Below are positions 31,251 to 43,800 of a stretch of 64,000 bases of DNA, piece after piece. The position numbers and the translations under genes are program-made. A model generated the notes under the pieces. It made no database searches. It was not told the origin of the DNA and worked only from the letters and a program-made list of their open reading frames with translations. Position 1 is the stretch's first letter; each line of letters starts with the position of its first letter. Source of the DNA: Hexactinellida sp. DTS-2022 (taxonomy: Eukaryota > Porifera > Hexactinellida); assembly GCA_028753945.1 (NCBI GenBank), contig JAPNXP010000003.1, positions 4,898,001 through 4,962,000 on the forward strand, written 5' to 3'.

Positions 31251-31402
31251 TATATAGTATTTAATAATTAAATTTATACGAGATTGCTAAATTATTACAA
31301 GTCTAAAAAAAGAGATACTGGTACATACAAGCTGTTTTGGAATAGCTAATATATATATATATATCCCAAAAAGTGCTATTGAAGTTATAAATATATATGA
31401 AC

Positions 31403-31497
31403 TACCTTATTATAGGAAATTGACGCGCCATGACATCAACGTGAATGGCTCCAATTCGCGTTAATTTCATGGCGCGTTAATTTCCTATAATAAGGTA
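31403..31497. mobile_element. Palindromic MITE upstream of the propeller-like gene
   Basis: The arms taccttattataggaaatt and aatttcctataataaggta are perfect, with gacgcgccatg against catggcgcgtt inside. It ends 20 bp before the ATG at 31518. A related sequence lies in the hAT element at 59364-59707. Confidence 0.75.
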
Positions 31498-31517
31498 ATT
31501 ATTAGTTTGCAATTAGT

Positions 31518-32486
31518 ATGAGGAAACGCCCCTCAAGTTTGCGTGAGGAAGTATTTTCCAAAAGACAGAAAAACGAAATTCCAATTGTCCTTAAGAGAAA
31601 CAAAGAGATACGTACCTTCAAAAACACGCACAGGAGTTTCTCAACTGAATTCCGTACAGATACACTTTGTCTTCATTCCACCAAACAACTGATAGTAGTA
31701 TACAGCATGTATAATCGCTATATGGTTATTTACACAATCGAGGGGTACCTCGTTACGAAGTTTAAGGTACAGGATTATTTTGTGAAAATCACATTTGGTT
31801 GTACAGGCCAAAACATGACAAATGAAAAAATCTATTTCTCAGATGACATAATGATTACTTTTTTATTTCTTGGTACAATTGAGAGAGATCTGATCATATA
31901 CAACGGCTACAATGTAAAATACAATATGGTACCTGGTGATTGCATTTTCGATTGTGGTGAAAACGAGTATTTATATTTATGGGAAAAGGGAAATGCCCGA
32001 AATGGTCGTATCAATATATACTCGCACGATTTTCAGAAAATAAGAATATTTACAGCTTACAAATCTGGTACTGCGACAGGACTCAAAATAAGAGGAGATA
32101 CAATGGTGGTGCTCAATGGAGTAGAATCATCTCTTGATACTTCGTCCGGTGGGTATAGAATTCTAACTTGTTTAAGATTCTCAATTACAAACGATGAACT
32201 GCTTGAAAGTATTAAACTTGATACTAAATCCTTACTATACCCGAATTACATGTGTTTAGACCCGTTAAGTAACGTACTGATTACAAATTATTACTCAAAG
32301 AAATTAGTCGTGTGGTATCGAGGCGGTCGACTAAGATACTACAAGAATACTCCAGAAGATTATGACACTACATTATTGGGTTTGGAAATGACAGATGATT
32401 TCCAGATAATTAGGATTAAGAGTTCCTACTACCGTGATAATCCTGATCCCTCTATAAGGGTTTATATGGTCGAACATTCCCATTAG
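31518..32486 (+). CDS. Divergent NHL/propeller-like protein
   Basis: Single-exon protein of 322 residues with a basic N-terminus (MRKRPSSLREEVFSKRQK). The rest is a succession of short beta-rich blocks such as LIVVYSMYNRYMVIYTIEG, YMCLDPLSNVLITNYYSKK and LVVWYRGGRLRYY, reminiscent of decayed NHL blades. It lacks the coiled coil of the 23796-25070 protein. Assignment as a propeller is inference; it may be a fast-evolving member of the local NHL group. A palindromic MITE sits in its immediate 5' flank. Confidence 0.6.
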   Translation: MRKRPSSLREEVFSKRQKNEIPIVLKRNKEIRTFKNTHRSFSTEFRTDTLCLHSTKQLIVVYSMYNRYMVIYTIEGYLVTKFKVQDYFVKITFGCTGQNMTNEKIYFSDDIMITFLFLGTIERDLIIYNGYNVKYNMVPGDCIFDCGENEYLYLWEKGNARNGRINIYSHDFQKIRIFTAYKSGTATGLKIRGDTMVVLNGVESSLDTSSGGYRILTCLRFSITNDELLESIKLDTKSLLYPNYMCLDPLSNVLITNYYSKKLVVWYRGGRLRYYKNTPEDYDTTLLGLEMTDDFQIIRIKSSYYRDNPDPSIRVYMVEHSH

Positions 32487-32575
32487 ATATATGGAGATAG
32501 ATAGATAGTTAATGTATTTGATATAAGCTGTATAGAGTGTCAATTGTACCATAATTTATTTAATTTATATATATT

Positions 32576-32912
32576 AGACCTCTGCGCGGGTCGTATGCGG
32601 GTCCCGCCCCGCCCCGCAATACCCAGTGCTCTAATGAAATGAACCCGCATCTAACTCACAATAAGTTAACCCGCGCTAACTAGTATTCTCGCCAGGATTA
32701 TATAATAGCTATAATTACCGTATAAACACTCGGCATACAATGCGGGCATAATTTTTTTTACAGCCATAAGGAATAAGGAAGAAGGTAATACGTGTTTGGG
32801 TGGATACTTGAACAGCGAATTCGGAGTGTATTTTACGAGATTACGGATAATTTTACAGTACAATTCTTTCAATCGCAACACTTCCCACATGTATCACCCC
32901 GCGCAGAGGTCT
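32576..32912. mobile_element. Element with agacctctgcgcggg inverted ends
   Basis: The left end agacctctgcgcggg matches the right end ccgcgcagaggtct. The ends resemble hAT, but no 8-bp duplication is visible. The right boundary runs into a tattttgaggcgct repeat (32920-33010). Confidence 0.55.
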
Positions 32913-33194
32913 GTGTATCGTATTTTGAGGCACTATCATATATTGAGGCGCTGTATGATACACTAATATTCTCCATGGATATGCAATTACAAATTTTACT
33001 GTGGTATTTTGAGGCGCTCTGGTAGATTGAGAACGCTACTGTCATGAGCATTACTTATTAGTCAACCACATCAAGACTACTCAGTCTTGATAGTTATTCA
33101 ATACCTACTCTAGTACTAATTAGTATGTTGTCTAGTTAAAATATATTTCATTATTACTTACCGCTGTGTCACTTCGTCTGTATTTACGGTAACA

Positions 33195-33966
33195 CTTCCA
33201 TGGCCTACTTAATATACGGCCGTGTATGTCACCGAGAAGGCCAGTTTATAAATTTCATTCCAAGCTAAACTATGCCTCCTATTGTTATTATTTGCATTGT
33301 ATATGGGGTAATCAACCATCGCGAGTCCAATGGAATCACATTTGAGAATCTGAGATTTGTGGTTAAGCTGTTTAGGCGCCATTTAATGATGACACGACAA
33401 ATTTACAAAATATACAATTCGAGTCAAAAGAACCACGAGAAAATGAAGATAATCAGCTAATATACTTAGTATACATTTTCAGAATATATAATGAGAATGA
33501 ATATAAATAAACCAGCAATTATATACGTTTTATGGACGAAATTAGTAAGTTGTAAATCGGATATTACTTGTATGTTAGCATGTGGTTGCTTAATAATTTT
33601 TAAAATCTTTTATAATGTCGCCATTTTGTGATTTAGTTGCCTTTGATGTATGAAATATATCCCTATTTTAGTGTTCCAGTAGCAAGATAATGAAATTTAT
33701 GATACGTGTATTTGAATTTTTTTTCATTTACCATAGATTGTTACCGACACCTTAAATGGCCCCTAAACAGCTTAACCACAAATCTCAGATTCTCAAAAGT
33801 GTTTCCATTGGACTCGGAATGGTTGATTACCCCATATATAATGCAAATAATAGCAATGGGACTATGGGAGGTATAGTTTAGCTTAGAATGATATTTATAA
33901 ACTGGCCTTCTATTTTTTTGGCCTTCTCGGTGACATACACGGCCGTAAATACACGGCCGCCATGCC
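33195..33966. mobile_element. Foldback element with ~200-bp arms
   Basis: The left arm (33195-33395) has acggccgtgtatgtcaccga, ggtaatcaacca and aatctgagatttgtggttaa. The right arm (33755-33966) is its reverse complement with about 85-90% identity by eye. The centre is AT-rich and non-coding. Confidence 0.75.
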
Positions 33967-34679
33967 ACTAGTATCGACTATCATTTTCATCGCCAGTTCT
34001 TTCTTTGAAAATTAAAAAGTACGTGACTTTGTTTAATATTCGGGCAAAAGATAATTTTCATGGGATTATTTCCAAGTCTCATTTGGAAGACAGATACTCT
34101 GAATTAAACTGCATTAGAAGGAATTTTTTGAATTAATCGATGACAAAATGCAACCAGGATTTCATCTGAATATTTCAAAGACAATATAAGAAAAGGTAGA
34201 TTAAGCTTTTTTTTAAGAGTAACACAGAAATTATTTTGTGGTACTTTGTCCAGGGAGGATTCCGAGTTTACTAAGTATTCCATGAGATTTGAGGGGTTAT
34301 CCTCCATAGTTTTGTGGCCTTTAATACCTCAATAGTGAGTTTAATGTTCTTACACGCTACTTTTATTAATATACGTTTGCGTAATTAGTATTTAATTTAT
34401 CATCGCTTTGTGAGAATAAATTCGAGAAGGAGTGCAAAAAAAAAACTAGTTCCCTATTATAAATAAATGCATACTGAGTATGTCACAGGTATTCACATAA
34501 ATGGAACACATATGTACAGATAATAACACCTGCTACTGCTATACTATAGTAGACACCAACATCTGCATACAAACATCTGCTATTCTGTCTGTGATACAGA
34601 TATAAACACCTGCAACAGCAGCACGAAAAGTATAAATAAAGTAAAGTTGTGAGGTCTAAAGTGTAGAATAGATGCTCTT

Positions 34680-34912
34680 AGCGAAGTGGCTCCTATAAGT
34701 GCATCAGATGATCTTATGGAGCGACAGTGGCTCCTATACGAGCATCGGAGTTCTTATTAAAACGACAGTCACTCTCATACGAGCATCGGATGCCCATATT
34801 GGAGCGGCAGTGGCTCAATAAGAGCATCCGATGCTCGTATAGGAGGGACAGTGGATACTTTAATATATAGAATCAGATGTTCTTATTGGAGCGACAGTGG
34901 CTCCTTTAATAG
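34680..34912 (+). repeat. Degenerate ~45-bp tandem repeat
   Basis: About five imperfect units combine gcgacagtggctccta with tacgagcatcggatg and cttattggag. The third and fourth units face each other, making a local hairpin. Confidence 0.65.
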
Positions 34913-35038
34913 CATAAAAAGCCTAAAATAGAAATATTGTGGACTCAAGAAAAAAGACACAATTAACAATTGTGCGAGGAAAGAAACTACTCACATTGAA
35001 TTAACTTATTTGTGAAAACAAAAAAATTAAATAAATTT

Positions 35039-35146
35039 AAAATTACAGCTGTGCCGACAACATTTTCTTTTAGAGGCACTCTTAATCAACCAACCACCAA
35101 ATACTAGTGCCTCCAATGGACATGCTGTCGGAACAGCTGTAATTTT
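35039..35146. mobile_element. Short MITE with attacagctgtgccgaca ends
   Basis: The left end aaattacagctgtgccgaca and right end tgtcggaacagctgtaattt are inverted. A left-end fragment also lies at about 8117-8146 beside the Ubl-ART pseudogene. Confidence 0.65.
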
Positions 35147-35234
35147 AGATTTATTGAATTTTTGCGTTGACTGTAATTAGTGTTTTACATTGGTTACGAA
35201 TCACACACTATTCATACACCAATCGTGTGTGACC

Positions 35235-35411
35235 CATGGGCGTAGGCAACCAAAAATCTTTAGGGGCCATAATTGGATATGTCATTACAATAAAGTGAGC
35301 GAAAGCTCAATCTATCCTTATTCAAAGTTATTGTAGAAAATTTGGGGGGCCCAGGTATAATTTTGGGGGCCAGGCCGCCCCAGGCCCCTCCCCCCCATGG
35401 CTACGCCCATG
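35235..35411. mobile_element. hAT-like MITE with catgggcgtag ends
   Basis: The inverted ends are catgggcgtag and ctacgcccatg, with a G-run then C-run interior. The flanks carry cacacactatt and its reverse complement (aatagtgtgtg), so it probably sits in another foldback (about 35191-35460). No clear TSD was seen. Confidence 0.55.
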
Positions 35412-35799
35412 GTGTTCCAATAGTGTGTGAATCACACACCAAAACCTAATATAGTGTAACCAATAGCAACAGTTAACAGGAGTCTACCGTATATTATGTT
35501 AGAAGTATAAGCAAGGTAGTATCCTAGTGCAAGATGTGAAAACTCCCGTAGCACGGATCGAACATCTGTAAATAATTGATACAATCGAGATAACTGTCTA
35601 AGGGGACTAAACATACGTTATTGCAGAAAACCTTAATTATATGGTTACAAATTTATGCGGGATTATTTTTTAGTGCTAGCCTTACTCGGGAACAAGATCC
35701 GTAGCCATAATCTTAATATACAAATTAATTACAGATTCTATTGTAGCTACTGAGTGAGATAGCTGGTATTCAATTTGAATCTCCATCACATTAGTGGTC

Positions 35800-36454
35800 C
35801 TGTCACGCCAAAATTGGTCCGGGTAAAAAGTGGTCCGGCCGGACCACTTTTGACTGCCAAAACTGGTCCGGGACCAATTTTGGCCGGCCATAAATGGTCC
35901 GGTCGGACTAGCTTTGGTCGCCAAAAATGGTCCGGCCGGACCAGTTTTGGTCGCCAAAGGCGGTCCCCATTGGCCAAAGGTGGTCCCCGCCGGACCAGTT
36001 TTTGGCAGCCATTCCAAGACAATAATCATAGAGCTTTTTATCATTCATCAATACAAGAATACATAGAGATGCAAATGTTTTCACAATAGTCAATAATACA
36101 CAATTACAAAGTTGATTCTTTACACCGTAACTCCATGTCTCCATATATCACAATTACAAAACCAATTCTTTTCACTATTATTCATGCCTTCATACATACT
36201 TACAAGTGACTCCTTTTTCCCCTGATCCATAGTAGACAATTAGAAAAAGATACATTTTCAATTTAATAATTGATCGTCCTATACAATTTCGCACTAGTGG
36301 GAGGTTTGTTATAGCAACTTTAGTGCGATCTAGCAAAAAGTTTAGGCCGGACCTATTTTAGCAAGCTAGGATCATTTATGGCAGGCCAAAATTGGTCCCG
36401 GACCATTTTTGGCCGAGCCAAATTGGTCCGACCGGACCAATTTTTTCGTGACAG
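35800..36454. mobile_element. ggtcc-palindrome element with ctgtcac ends, copy 1
   Basis: The ends ctgtcacgccaaaattggtc and gaccaattttttcgtgacag are inverted. Both halves consist of many repeats of ggtccggccggacc-like palindromes joined by aaaattgg. The centre (36020-36330) is unrelated AT-rich DNA. It is related to 41940-42392. Confidence 0.7.
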
Positions 36455-36555
36455 TCCGACAATGTTACGGATCTAAACTTTGTGAGATTGCAACTTAAAA
36501 TATTTGCGGATACATTTATTTTTTGACACAAAATTTACAAAAATAAAATCCGAAA

Positions 36556-37825
36556 AATTTATGAAAATATTTGCAATGCACATGAAATGTTTCGAGAGAC
36601 ACAAACTAAATTAGTGCTGTTGAGGATAGCAATGCCACGAGGTAAGAAAAACATTCCAGCTTGATGTTCTTCCTGTCCTACCGTGTGTAGGAGGTCTCCT
36701 GCTGGAGAGAATACCTTGATAGCATGAGCAAAGCAGTCGCTGATGACAATATTGTTGAGTCCGTCTAAACAGAAGAAATATGCTCTTGAAACTTGCATTC
36801 CCATTCCTTCTACGGTAACTAGGGAGCGGGACTTCTCTCCTGATAGGGTAAATACTAAATACGTGGATACAGGGATTGTCTTCACAGCTTAACACGAACA
36901 TTTCGTTGTTTTGGAATTTAACATCAACAGGTTTTGTCATTGTTTGATGGTGTAGCGCGCCTTGAAAAGCTAGATCTGCTGACAGGATTTTGATTCTGTT
37001 GTTGGATTCATCTGGCACGTAAAGGCGTTGATTGGGAGAGATGGCGAGTTGCCTCGGAGAATTAAACTCTTCATTTCCAGATCCTTGCTTCCCTACTCGC
37101 TTAACCATTGTGAGATCTGACATCTTGTATAAGAAAATAGCGTGTTGGTCTATGTCCGTGACATAAATGCTATCGCGATGGATTAATATGCCCCATGGAA
37201 ATTTCAGGTGTTGATGTCCGAATTTGTTGAGATAGTCTCCTGTCTCTGAGAATATTTGGATTCTTTTGTTGTGCATATCCGCCACATAAATGTGTCCAGA
37301 TTCCGTATCGATTGTTAGACATCTCGGCCTGTTGAACTCTCCAGGACCTGTTCCTTCTTTCCCAACAGCAACAATGGGCTGTTGGAATGTAGCATAGTTT
37401 GGTGTTGCTGGCACAGGAAGGATGGGAGGAGTCTCGAGTTGTAAAATCTCTCCCAGATGGGAGATACGTTCCTCTAGGTCCCGTGTGTCGCAGAGGTAGC
37501 TCACTTCTTGAGGTGGTGGTGCTGCTACTTGCATTTCTGCCATTTTAGCTTCCAAATCTATGAGCATTTTCCCCTGAAAGGAATGTAGCAAATTGTGTGT
37601 CATTTGACCTTCCAAAAATGCTCCGGTTTCTTCGATTTGTTGTTCCATTTGCTGACGCGTCACCCGATTGGCTCTGATTTCTTCTCTGCTGTCCCTTAAG
37701 TCGGTCAACAGCTGGTTCCTTCTCTGCTGGAGAGAGAGTATCAACCTGTCTATTGATTGGTTGATTTGTATCGACACGGGGTCTACGATTGGCACTTGGA
37801 TTAATTCTGGTATTTGTGTCGCCAT
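36556..37825 (-). pseudogene. Coiled-coil/NHL-repeat gene with one frameshift
   Basis: From the ATG at 37825 the frame gives a coiled coil (about residues 10-110), then blades with FNRPRCLTIDTESGHIYVAD and FNSPRQLAISPNQRLYVPDE. After NPCIHVFS near 36860 the frame changes: the remaining blades (RAYFFCLDGLNNIVIS, LPRGIAILNS) continue in a second frame to a stop at about 36559. Together they would give a protein of the same length as the 23796-25070 gene. The break is a single indel or a sequencing error. If genuine, the product loses its last blades and the ring-closing strand. Confidence 0.75.
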
Positions 37826-38248
37826 TTGTATATCTTTGAAATTTATTTGTCTTCGTTTGTTTGTTTGTTTGTTTGTTTCAGTTTAATCTTAATTTATACT
37901 TCCATTCAATAACTACTCTCATATCGGAGTAACATGGTTAATAATAGTTGTGTTTGTGAGACAATACTTTAACTCTGAACATATTGCATATTTAGATTAG
38001 TGGCTGTATAGTAGTTGTTGTTTCAATGAAATAACTAATTTCTGCAATTCCATCAAATTCCTTTCAACCACTAAATTAAATTATTATACTCTTAGCTTTT
38101 CAATATCAAGCTACTTTCGTTCGTTGAAAATATTTAAGTTCTAGTTAATACTTAGTAGTATCCTGATTACTACCATTAACAGGCAAAACGACAGTGCAAT
38201 TGTGAATCAGCCTGTTTCTTAATTGGGTAGACATGCTCGAACTCTAAG

Positions 38249-38470
38249 CAGTGGTGGCGCCAGGATTCCAGCTCTGGGGGGGCACAGGGGGGCTTAAAAA
38301 TATTAGGAAGGGCACAAATTTAATTAGATCTCCGCCAGTGTTGGAAATATAAATTTCAGCCTATACATTACTCAAAATCATACCTTTGTGCCCCCCTCAG
38401 AGGGGGGCACATAAAATTCAAGGGGAGGCTTGAACCCCCCCTGCCCCCCCCCCCCCTGGCGCCGCCACTG
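38249..38470. mobile_element. hAT MITE, 8-bp TSD nctctaag
   Basis: It begins cagtggtggcgccagg and ends cctggcgccgccactg. The flanks actctaag (38241-38248) and gctctaag (38471-38478) agree at 7 of 8 positions. The interior has a G-run and an inverted C-run. Confidence 0.85.
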
Positions 38471-38549
38471 GCTCTAAGTAATCTACCTTTTCCTCGCCAG
38501 CCTCCAATTCTTGCTCTCCAAAGCTCAATAGAAATAATCTATATTATTA

Positions 38550-39310
38550 AATCTCGATTGTTGTTTGTTGTTTGTGTGTGTGTTTGTTTGTCCGGATTGT
38601 ATTAAAGTGATGGGGTAATAGAAACCGCAATTAATATTGGGATAGAAATTAACTTTTAAATGTTATAATGGGTAAACAAATGTTATAATAGGTAAACAAG
38701 TATGCTGATTTCGAATTTCGCATTTAAAAATTTCTAATATGAATATTTGTTGTTGTTGTTTACACAAAATAGGTAAACAAATTAATGAAAATTCAAAATC
38801 AACCTAGAAGTTAGCTTTCAACGGGTTTTATAGGTAAACAAGTATGCTGATTTCGAATTTCGCATTTAAAAATTTCTAATATGAATATTTGTTGTTGTTG
38901 TTTACACAAAATAGGTAAACAAATTAATTAAAATTCAAAATCAACCTAGAAGTTATCTTTCAACGGGTATTATAGGTAAACAAGTGTGCTGAACACGAAT
39001 TTCGCGTTTATAAATTTATAATATGAATATTTGTTGTTGTTGTTTACACAAATAGGTAAACAAATTAATGAAAATTCAAAATCAACCTAGAAGTTAGCTT
39101 TTAACGGGGATTATAGGTTAACAAGTATGCTGAACACGAATTTCGCGTTTATAAATTTCTAATATGAATATTTATTGTTGTTGTTTACACAAAATAGGTA
39201 AACGAATTAATGAAAATTCAAAATCAACCCAGAAGTTTGCTTTCAACGAGTATTATAGGTAAACAAGTATGCTAAACACGAATTTCGCACTCCTAAATTT
39301 ATAATATGTA
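38550..39310 (+). repeat. 142-bp satellite, about 4.5 copies
   Basis: The motif ggtaaacaag recurs at 38691, 38833, 38975, 39116 and 39258 (spacing 142, 142, 141, 142). Each unit contains atttgttgttgttgtttac and atcaacctagaagtt. A leader at 38550-38640 (tgtttgtttgtccggattgt, attaaagtgatggg) is repeated near 40095-40140. Single units also occur at 39500 and 40195. Confidence 0.85.
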
Positions 39311-39325
39311 AAACAAGCTAAAACT

Positions 39326-39378
39326 ATGGAAAATGGTAGAAAGGGTTGTATAAAACGTCCCTTTCTACCATTTTCCAT
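39326..39378. repeat. Perfect 20-bp hairpin
   Basis: The arms atggaaaatggtagaaaggg and ccctttctaccattttccat are exact reverse complements around a 13-bp loop. Confidence 0.85.
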
Positions 39379-39387
39379 GATAAAAAG

Positions 39388-39475
39388 GGTGAGGAGTAAG
39401 GCCGCACAGCGGACGTTAACTTGAGGTGCCTAGCACCGATCCGTCGCCAAGCGACCGAGACCGAAGGGCTCGTGT
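39388..39475 (+). repeat. Dispersed ~85-bp GC-rich element, copy 2
   Basis: It matches 2478-2563 over its full length with about 88% identity by eye, beginning gtgaggagtaaggccgc and ending gaccgaagggctcg. Confidence 0.75.
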
Positions 39476-39550
39476 AAATATAAACTTAATCCCTCGTCAT
39501 TCTAGGTAAACAAGTATGCTGATTTCAATTTCAAAACGATAACTGATATG

Positions 39551-40044
39551 CAGGGGTGGTGAATCTGCTATTAACAGCCTTTTTGGCTGTTTGCTGTTAA
39601 CAGCTAACTATTTGCTGTTAACTGCTAAGAATTCGTCCCCAATTGGGATTAAACCTTAACTGCATTTAAGTCGCCTTTCAGTTCCTTATTAACGGCAATT
39701 TAAGCTGTTAACACAATTCTAGCAGTTAACAGCCAATTCTAGCTGTTAACAGCCCAATTTTAAGCTGTTAACAGCCAAATCTAGCTGTTAACAGCTTTTT
39801 TACTGATACAGTATCAGTAAAAATTAAGGAAAAGGGGACAAGCAAAGAAAGTTATACTCAAAAATGTTTAAATTCGAATTGAATTGTAAATCGTATTTAA
39901 CTAAATGGTTACGTATATAATAATATTTTCATGATTATTGGTTAGATTTTATAATAATATTTAAATTATTGCATTAGTCAGCAACTAGCTGTTAATAGCT
40001 TCGATTTTCATTTGCTGTTAACAGCTTGGCTGTTTCCATCCCTG
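39551..40044. mobile_element. hAT MITE built of agctgttaacagct palindromes
   Basis: It starts caggggtggtgaatctg and ends ctgtttccatccctg. The flanks ctgatatg (39543-39550) and ctgatata (40045-40052) agree at 7 of 8. About ten gctgttaacagc palindromes occupy both ends. Confidence 0.85.
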
Positions 40045-40853
40045 CTGATATATAAGCAATAGATTAATGAGATGGATATCTATTATATGAATCTTCGTCT
40101 GTGTGTTTGTTTGGTGCCCGAAATGTATTAAAGTGATAGGGGGGGGGTTATATCACATATATAATGGAAATATGAACTTCATTCAATATGTCATTCTAAG
40201 TAAACAAGTATGCTTATTTCGAATTTTGCATTCACGAAACTATTGTGTGTATATAATATATATTGTTGACGTTTACAATAGGCAAACAAATTGGTTTGAT
40301 TCAGAATGAACTTATTTACTATATTGCGAATTACGATTATTATAATGTAAACAAGTATGCTGTTAAATTGTGAATAACAACAAATTCAGTTTCGGCTTTT
40401 GGGTCCATGATAATGTAACTAATTTAGGAATTGCAATTTATAAATTCTCCAATTTGTTCTTACACCTATTATGTTCAGTTTGGCCCCTAGCCTAGGCATC
40501 TCAGATATATTTATAGCTGAGCTGAAGAATCTATTAACAATGCATGTGCCAGTAGGCTGCTTTGGTTAACCACTTAACCTTTAAAAATACCGGTAAACTG
40601 TTACAGATTTATTGACCAGTTAATTGGCCTGTTAAATATTAGCTGTGTAATTGCTTAGTATATAAACAACTAAATTATCTCGGACCTGAGAAATAAATTG
40701 TCGCTGCTTAGTTAAGATTAAGTTTACACGTGGGTTCTTGGCTTTTTAGTTTTTACCATGTAGACTGTAATGAACAAGTACTCCTATCAGTGGCGTAGCT
40801 AAGGTAGCTGAGCCTATAAATAGAATTAGAGTATCATCGTTACTAGCTATAGA

Positions 40854-43800
40854 ATGAGTAGTAATTCTATAGAAGATACAGAAATAAAGAGCGAAGTGGC
40901 GGAAGTTATAAAACTTCCATTTGAAGAGTTCGTAAAGCACATAGCATCTCAGCACAACCGAGTGCACAAATTCTTTTCACAGAATCACCTACACGTGTTG
41001 AAGCTTGACCCCGACACACCCTTCAAAGAGGACAATCTCCATGAGACCTTTGTCAGGTACTACGGGGTGTATTTCTTCTTCAAACATAATCTCTTATGCT
41101 TACAGGTAAGTAATAATTATTTGTTTATTCCTAGAATCTATTTTAGAACTTATAACTAATTGTCTTGATTTAAGGATAAATGTCCCCGGTCGGCGGTCTC
41201 TGCAATTTTTCGATTAGCGAGCTATTAAAAAGAGCTAGTCTCTAGCCCTATACTTTTCTTAAGATCAGACGCGAGTTAAAATCAGACGCAACAGTTATAC
41301 TATATCCTTATAACCAGTAAGCTGGCACGTAACACTATATCCGTTACATCTCCAGTCCTCAACCAGTACCAAACTTGCTAAGCCGCCCACCAAGCTCCTG
41401 GCCGGCATAGACTTCTCCGAGTACGAGAACATGGTGACGGGGTTCCAGAAGGTCTGCGATAAGATTCTGTTTATCCTCAACTCAAAAGAGGCTAAGATGG
41501 AGAAGGAATTCGGAGAGAAGTCTCTGCCCCGAATAACCAAACTCCGCAGGAAGTACTGTCTCAGCGACAGAGAGGGACTCGCATTCATATACACCGTGTG
41601 CTCTGCTGTCTGTCAGGAGGGAGTCAGGAACAGGTTAGTTTGAATATAACTTTTTAATATACTTTGCCTCCTCTCTACCAATATTATTTCCGAAACAATA
41701 GCTGGTCGACGGGCACAAACAGCGTAGACTACGTGATGCCTTTCCAAACCAGCCTCCGTAAGGCCTGCGACATGAATATGACGGAGTTCCTACACTTCCT
41801 GGACCAGGACAGACCCCTCATGCAGCAGGGAGTATACCTCGACATACAGGCCAACTACACACTAAACTGCACTCTCAATGTAGAGGAGGTCATCCTGAAG
41901 GGTCAGTTATAGTTGTACAGTCGAGTCCGCTTAATAGAGCTGTCACTGGAAAATTGGTCCGGGGGACCAAAATTCCATGGAAAACTGGTCCTAGCCTGAA
42001 ATTTTTGGTCCCACCATGGGACCAATATTCCATGGAATTTTGGTCCGGGGACCAATTTTCCCCGAAATTTTGGTCTGAGGAACCAATTTTCCGCCAAATA
42101 AATTGGTCCGGGGGACCAAAATTCCATGGAAAAATAGTCCTAGGACCAGTTTTCCATGGAATTTTGGTCCCGAATCAATTTTTCGAGGCCCAATTTTCCA
42201 GTGACAGGCTTATTCATAAAAATTTTTTGTCCCAATAAGACGAAAAATCGCCTAGGCTACTATTCTAATAAATACGGCAACTAATAAACACAAACCTCTG
42301 AGGGACCAATTTTCCACAGAAGGACCAAATTTCCATGAAAATTTTGGTCCCCCCGGACCAATTTTCTAAGGGGACCAAAATTTCCGTGACAGAGCCACCG
42401 GTTAATAGATTTCTCCGCTTACTCCCTCGGACCAAACATCTACTACTTTAATTAAGCGGAGTAGATTTTTTTCTTATCCCAAGTTCCCAACGGGTGTCGG
42501 ATTTGACAGGTTCTACTGTATACAGTAAACCCATCTCAATAATAACGACTTTTCTCTTGCCCAGAGGTCCGTAGCAGTATTTGAAGCTACTTCGAATATA
42601 GTGACCTTTTTAGCCTGCCTAAACGAGTGTCGTTAAATCCAATGTCTAGGTATAATCGGTGCTCACCTGAAGACCTCTGAGTTTATGAAGCTGGAGCAGA
42701 CGGCGCTGGCTGACATAATAGCGGAGGAGGACGGGAACGATGACTACAGGAACCTGTGCGCCCTCAGCAAGGGACAGGCCCCCTCTCTGCTGGGGGAGAG
42801 GTCTGTCGGGCCCGCTGACAAGGTGCTCCCGGAGAATATCGATATTCTCTTCGACAAGGGCAGTCTCACAGGGGATACACAAGAGACTACGGGAGTTATG
42901 GTATAGTATACTATGCTAGGAGAATTATTTATACGTAGCTCCGAATAATAATACAATTATAAGAGCCATAATATTAAAGAGTTAATTAATTAATTAGCTT
43001 AACTAACTGAGCTCGAAAATAGGAATTTATCCATTTATCTACAGTGAAACTCGTTATAACGAAGTGATTGGGACCTGTAAAATAGGAGATTCGTTATAAG
43101 CAGATAATAATTATAATTCATATAAATGTCAAGGGGAAAATTCTCCATTTCATTATAAGCAGTTATTTCGTTATATCCGACTCTATGGTTGTGTTATAAC
43201 GGTGTATACTATGGTTGTATTATAACGCTATATAATATGGTTGTGTTATAACAGTGTGACAGGAAGACGAGGAGTACCTGTCTGAGCTGCGGGAGCTGGA
43301 TGCTGACGACACAGACCTGGCTACTCTGCTGCGGAGAGAGAGACTCCTCGAGAAACACAAGAATTGGAAGAAAGAGAGACTGGGGGCCCCAGAGGACCTC
43401 AGAGACCCCTCCGAACCCCCGGAGGATATTGCCCTGGAAACTGGTTAGTTAGCAACTCTTTAGCACTGTACAGTTAGTTAGCAACTCTTCAGCACTGTAT
43501 AGTTAGTTAACAACTTGTTAGCACTGATACCCGTCTCACACGGACTCACACTTCAATACAAATGATATGCTCACTACGAATCCCGGATAAGGCAAACACA
43601 TTTTCGATCCCCTGTTGTTCGTACTAGCGAGGTTCTACTGAGTTAGCAGACTTGTTATAACAATTCCCTCCCGCAGATAAACTAACAGCCTACAAGACAG
43701 ACCTGGAGTACCTGGACGACTCCTTCCAGCTGATCAGCCTGATGCTTAAGGTTAAGGGTCTGGAAAAGAGACTGGAGCAGGAGGCGCTGCGCTACGAGGA

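Noticed and set aside
32792..33051. Small ORFs near 32.8-33.0 kb
   Set aside because: They overlap the agacctctgcgcggg element and a tattttgaggcgct repeat; no protein similarity is apparent.
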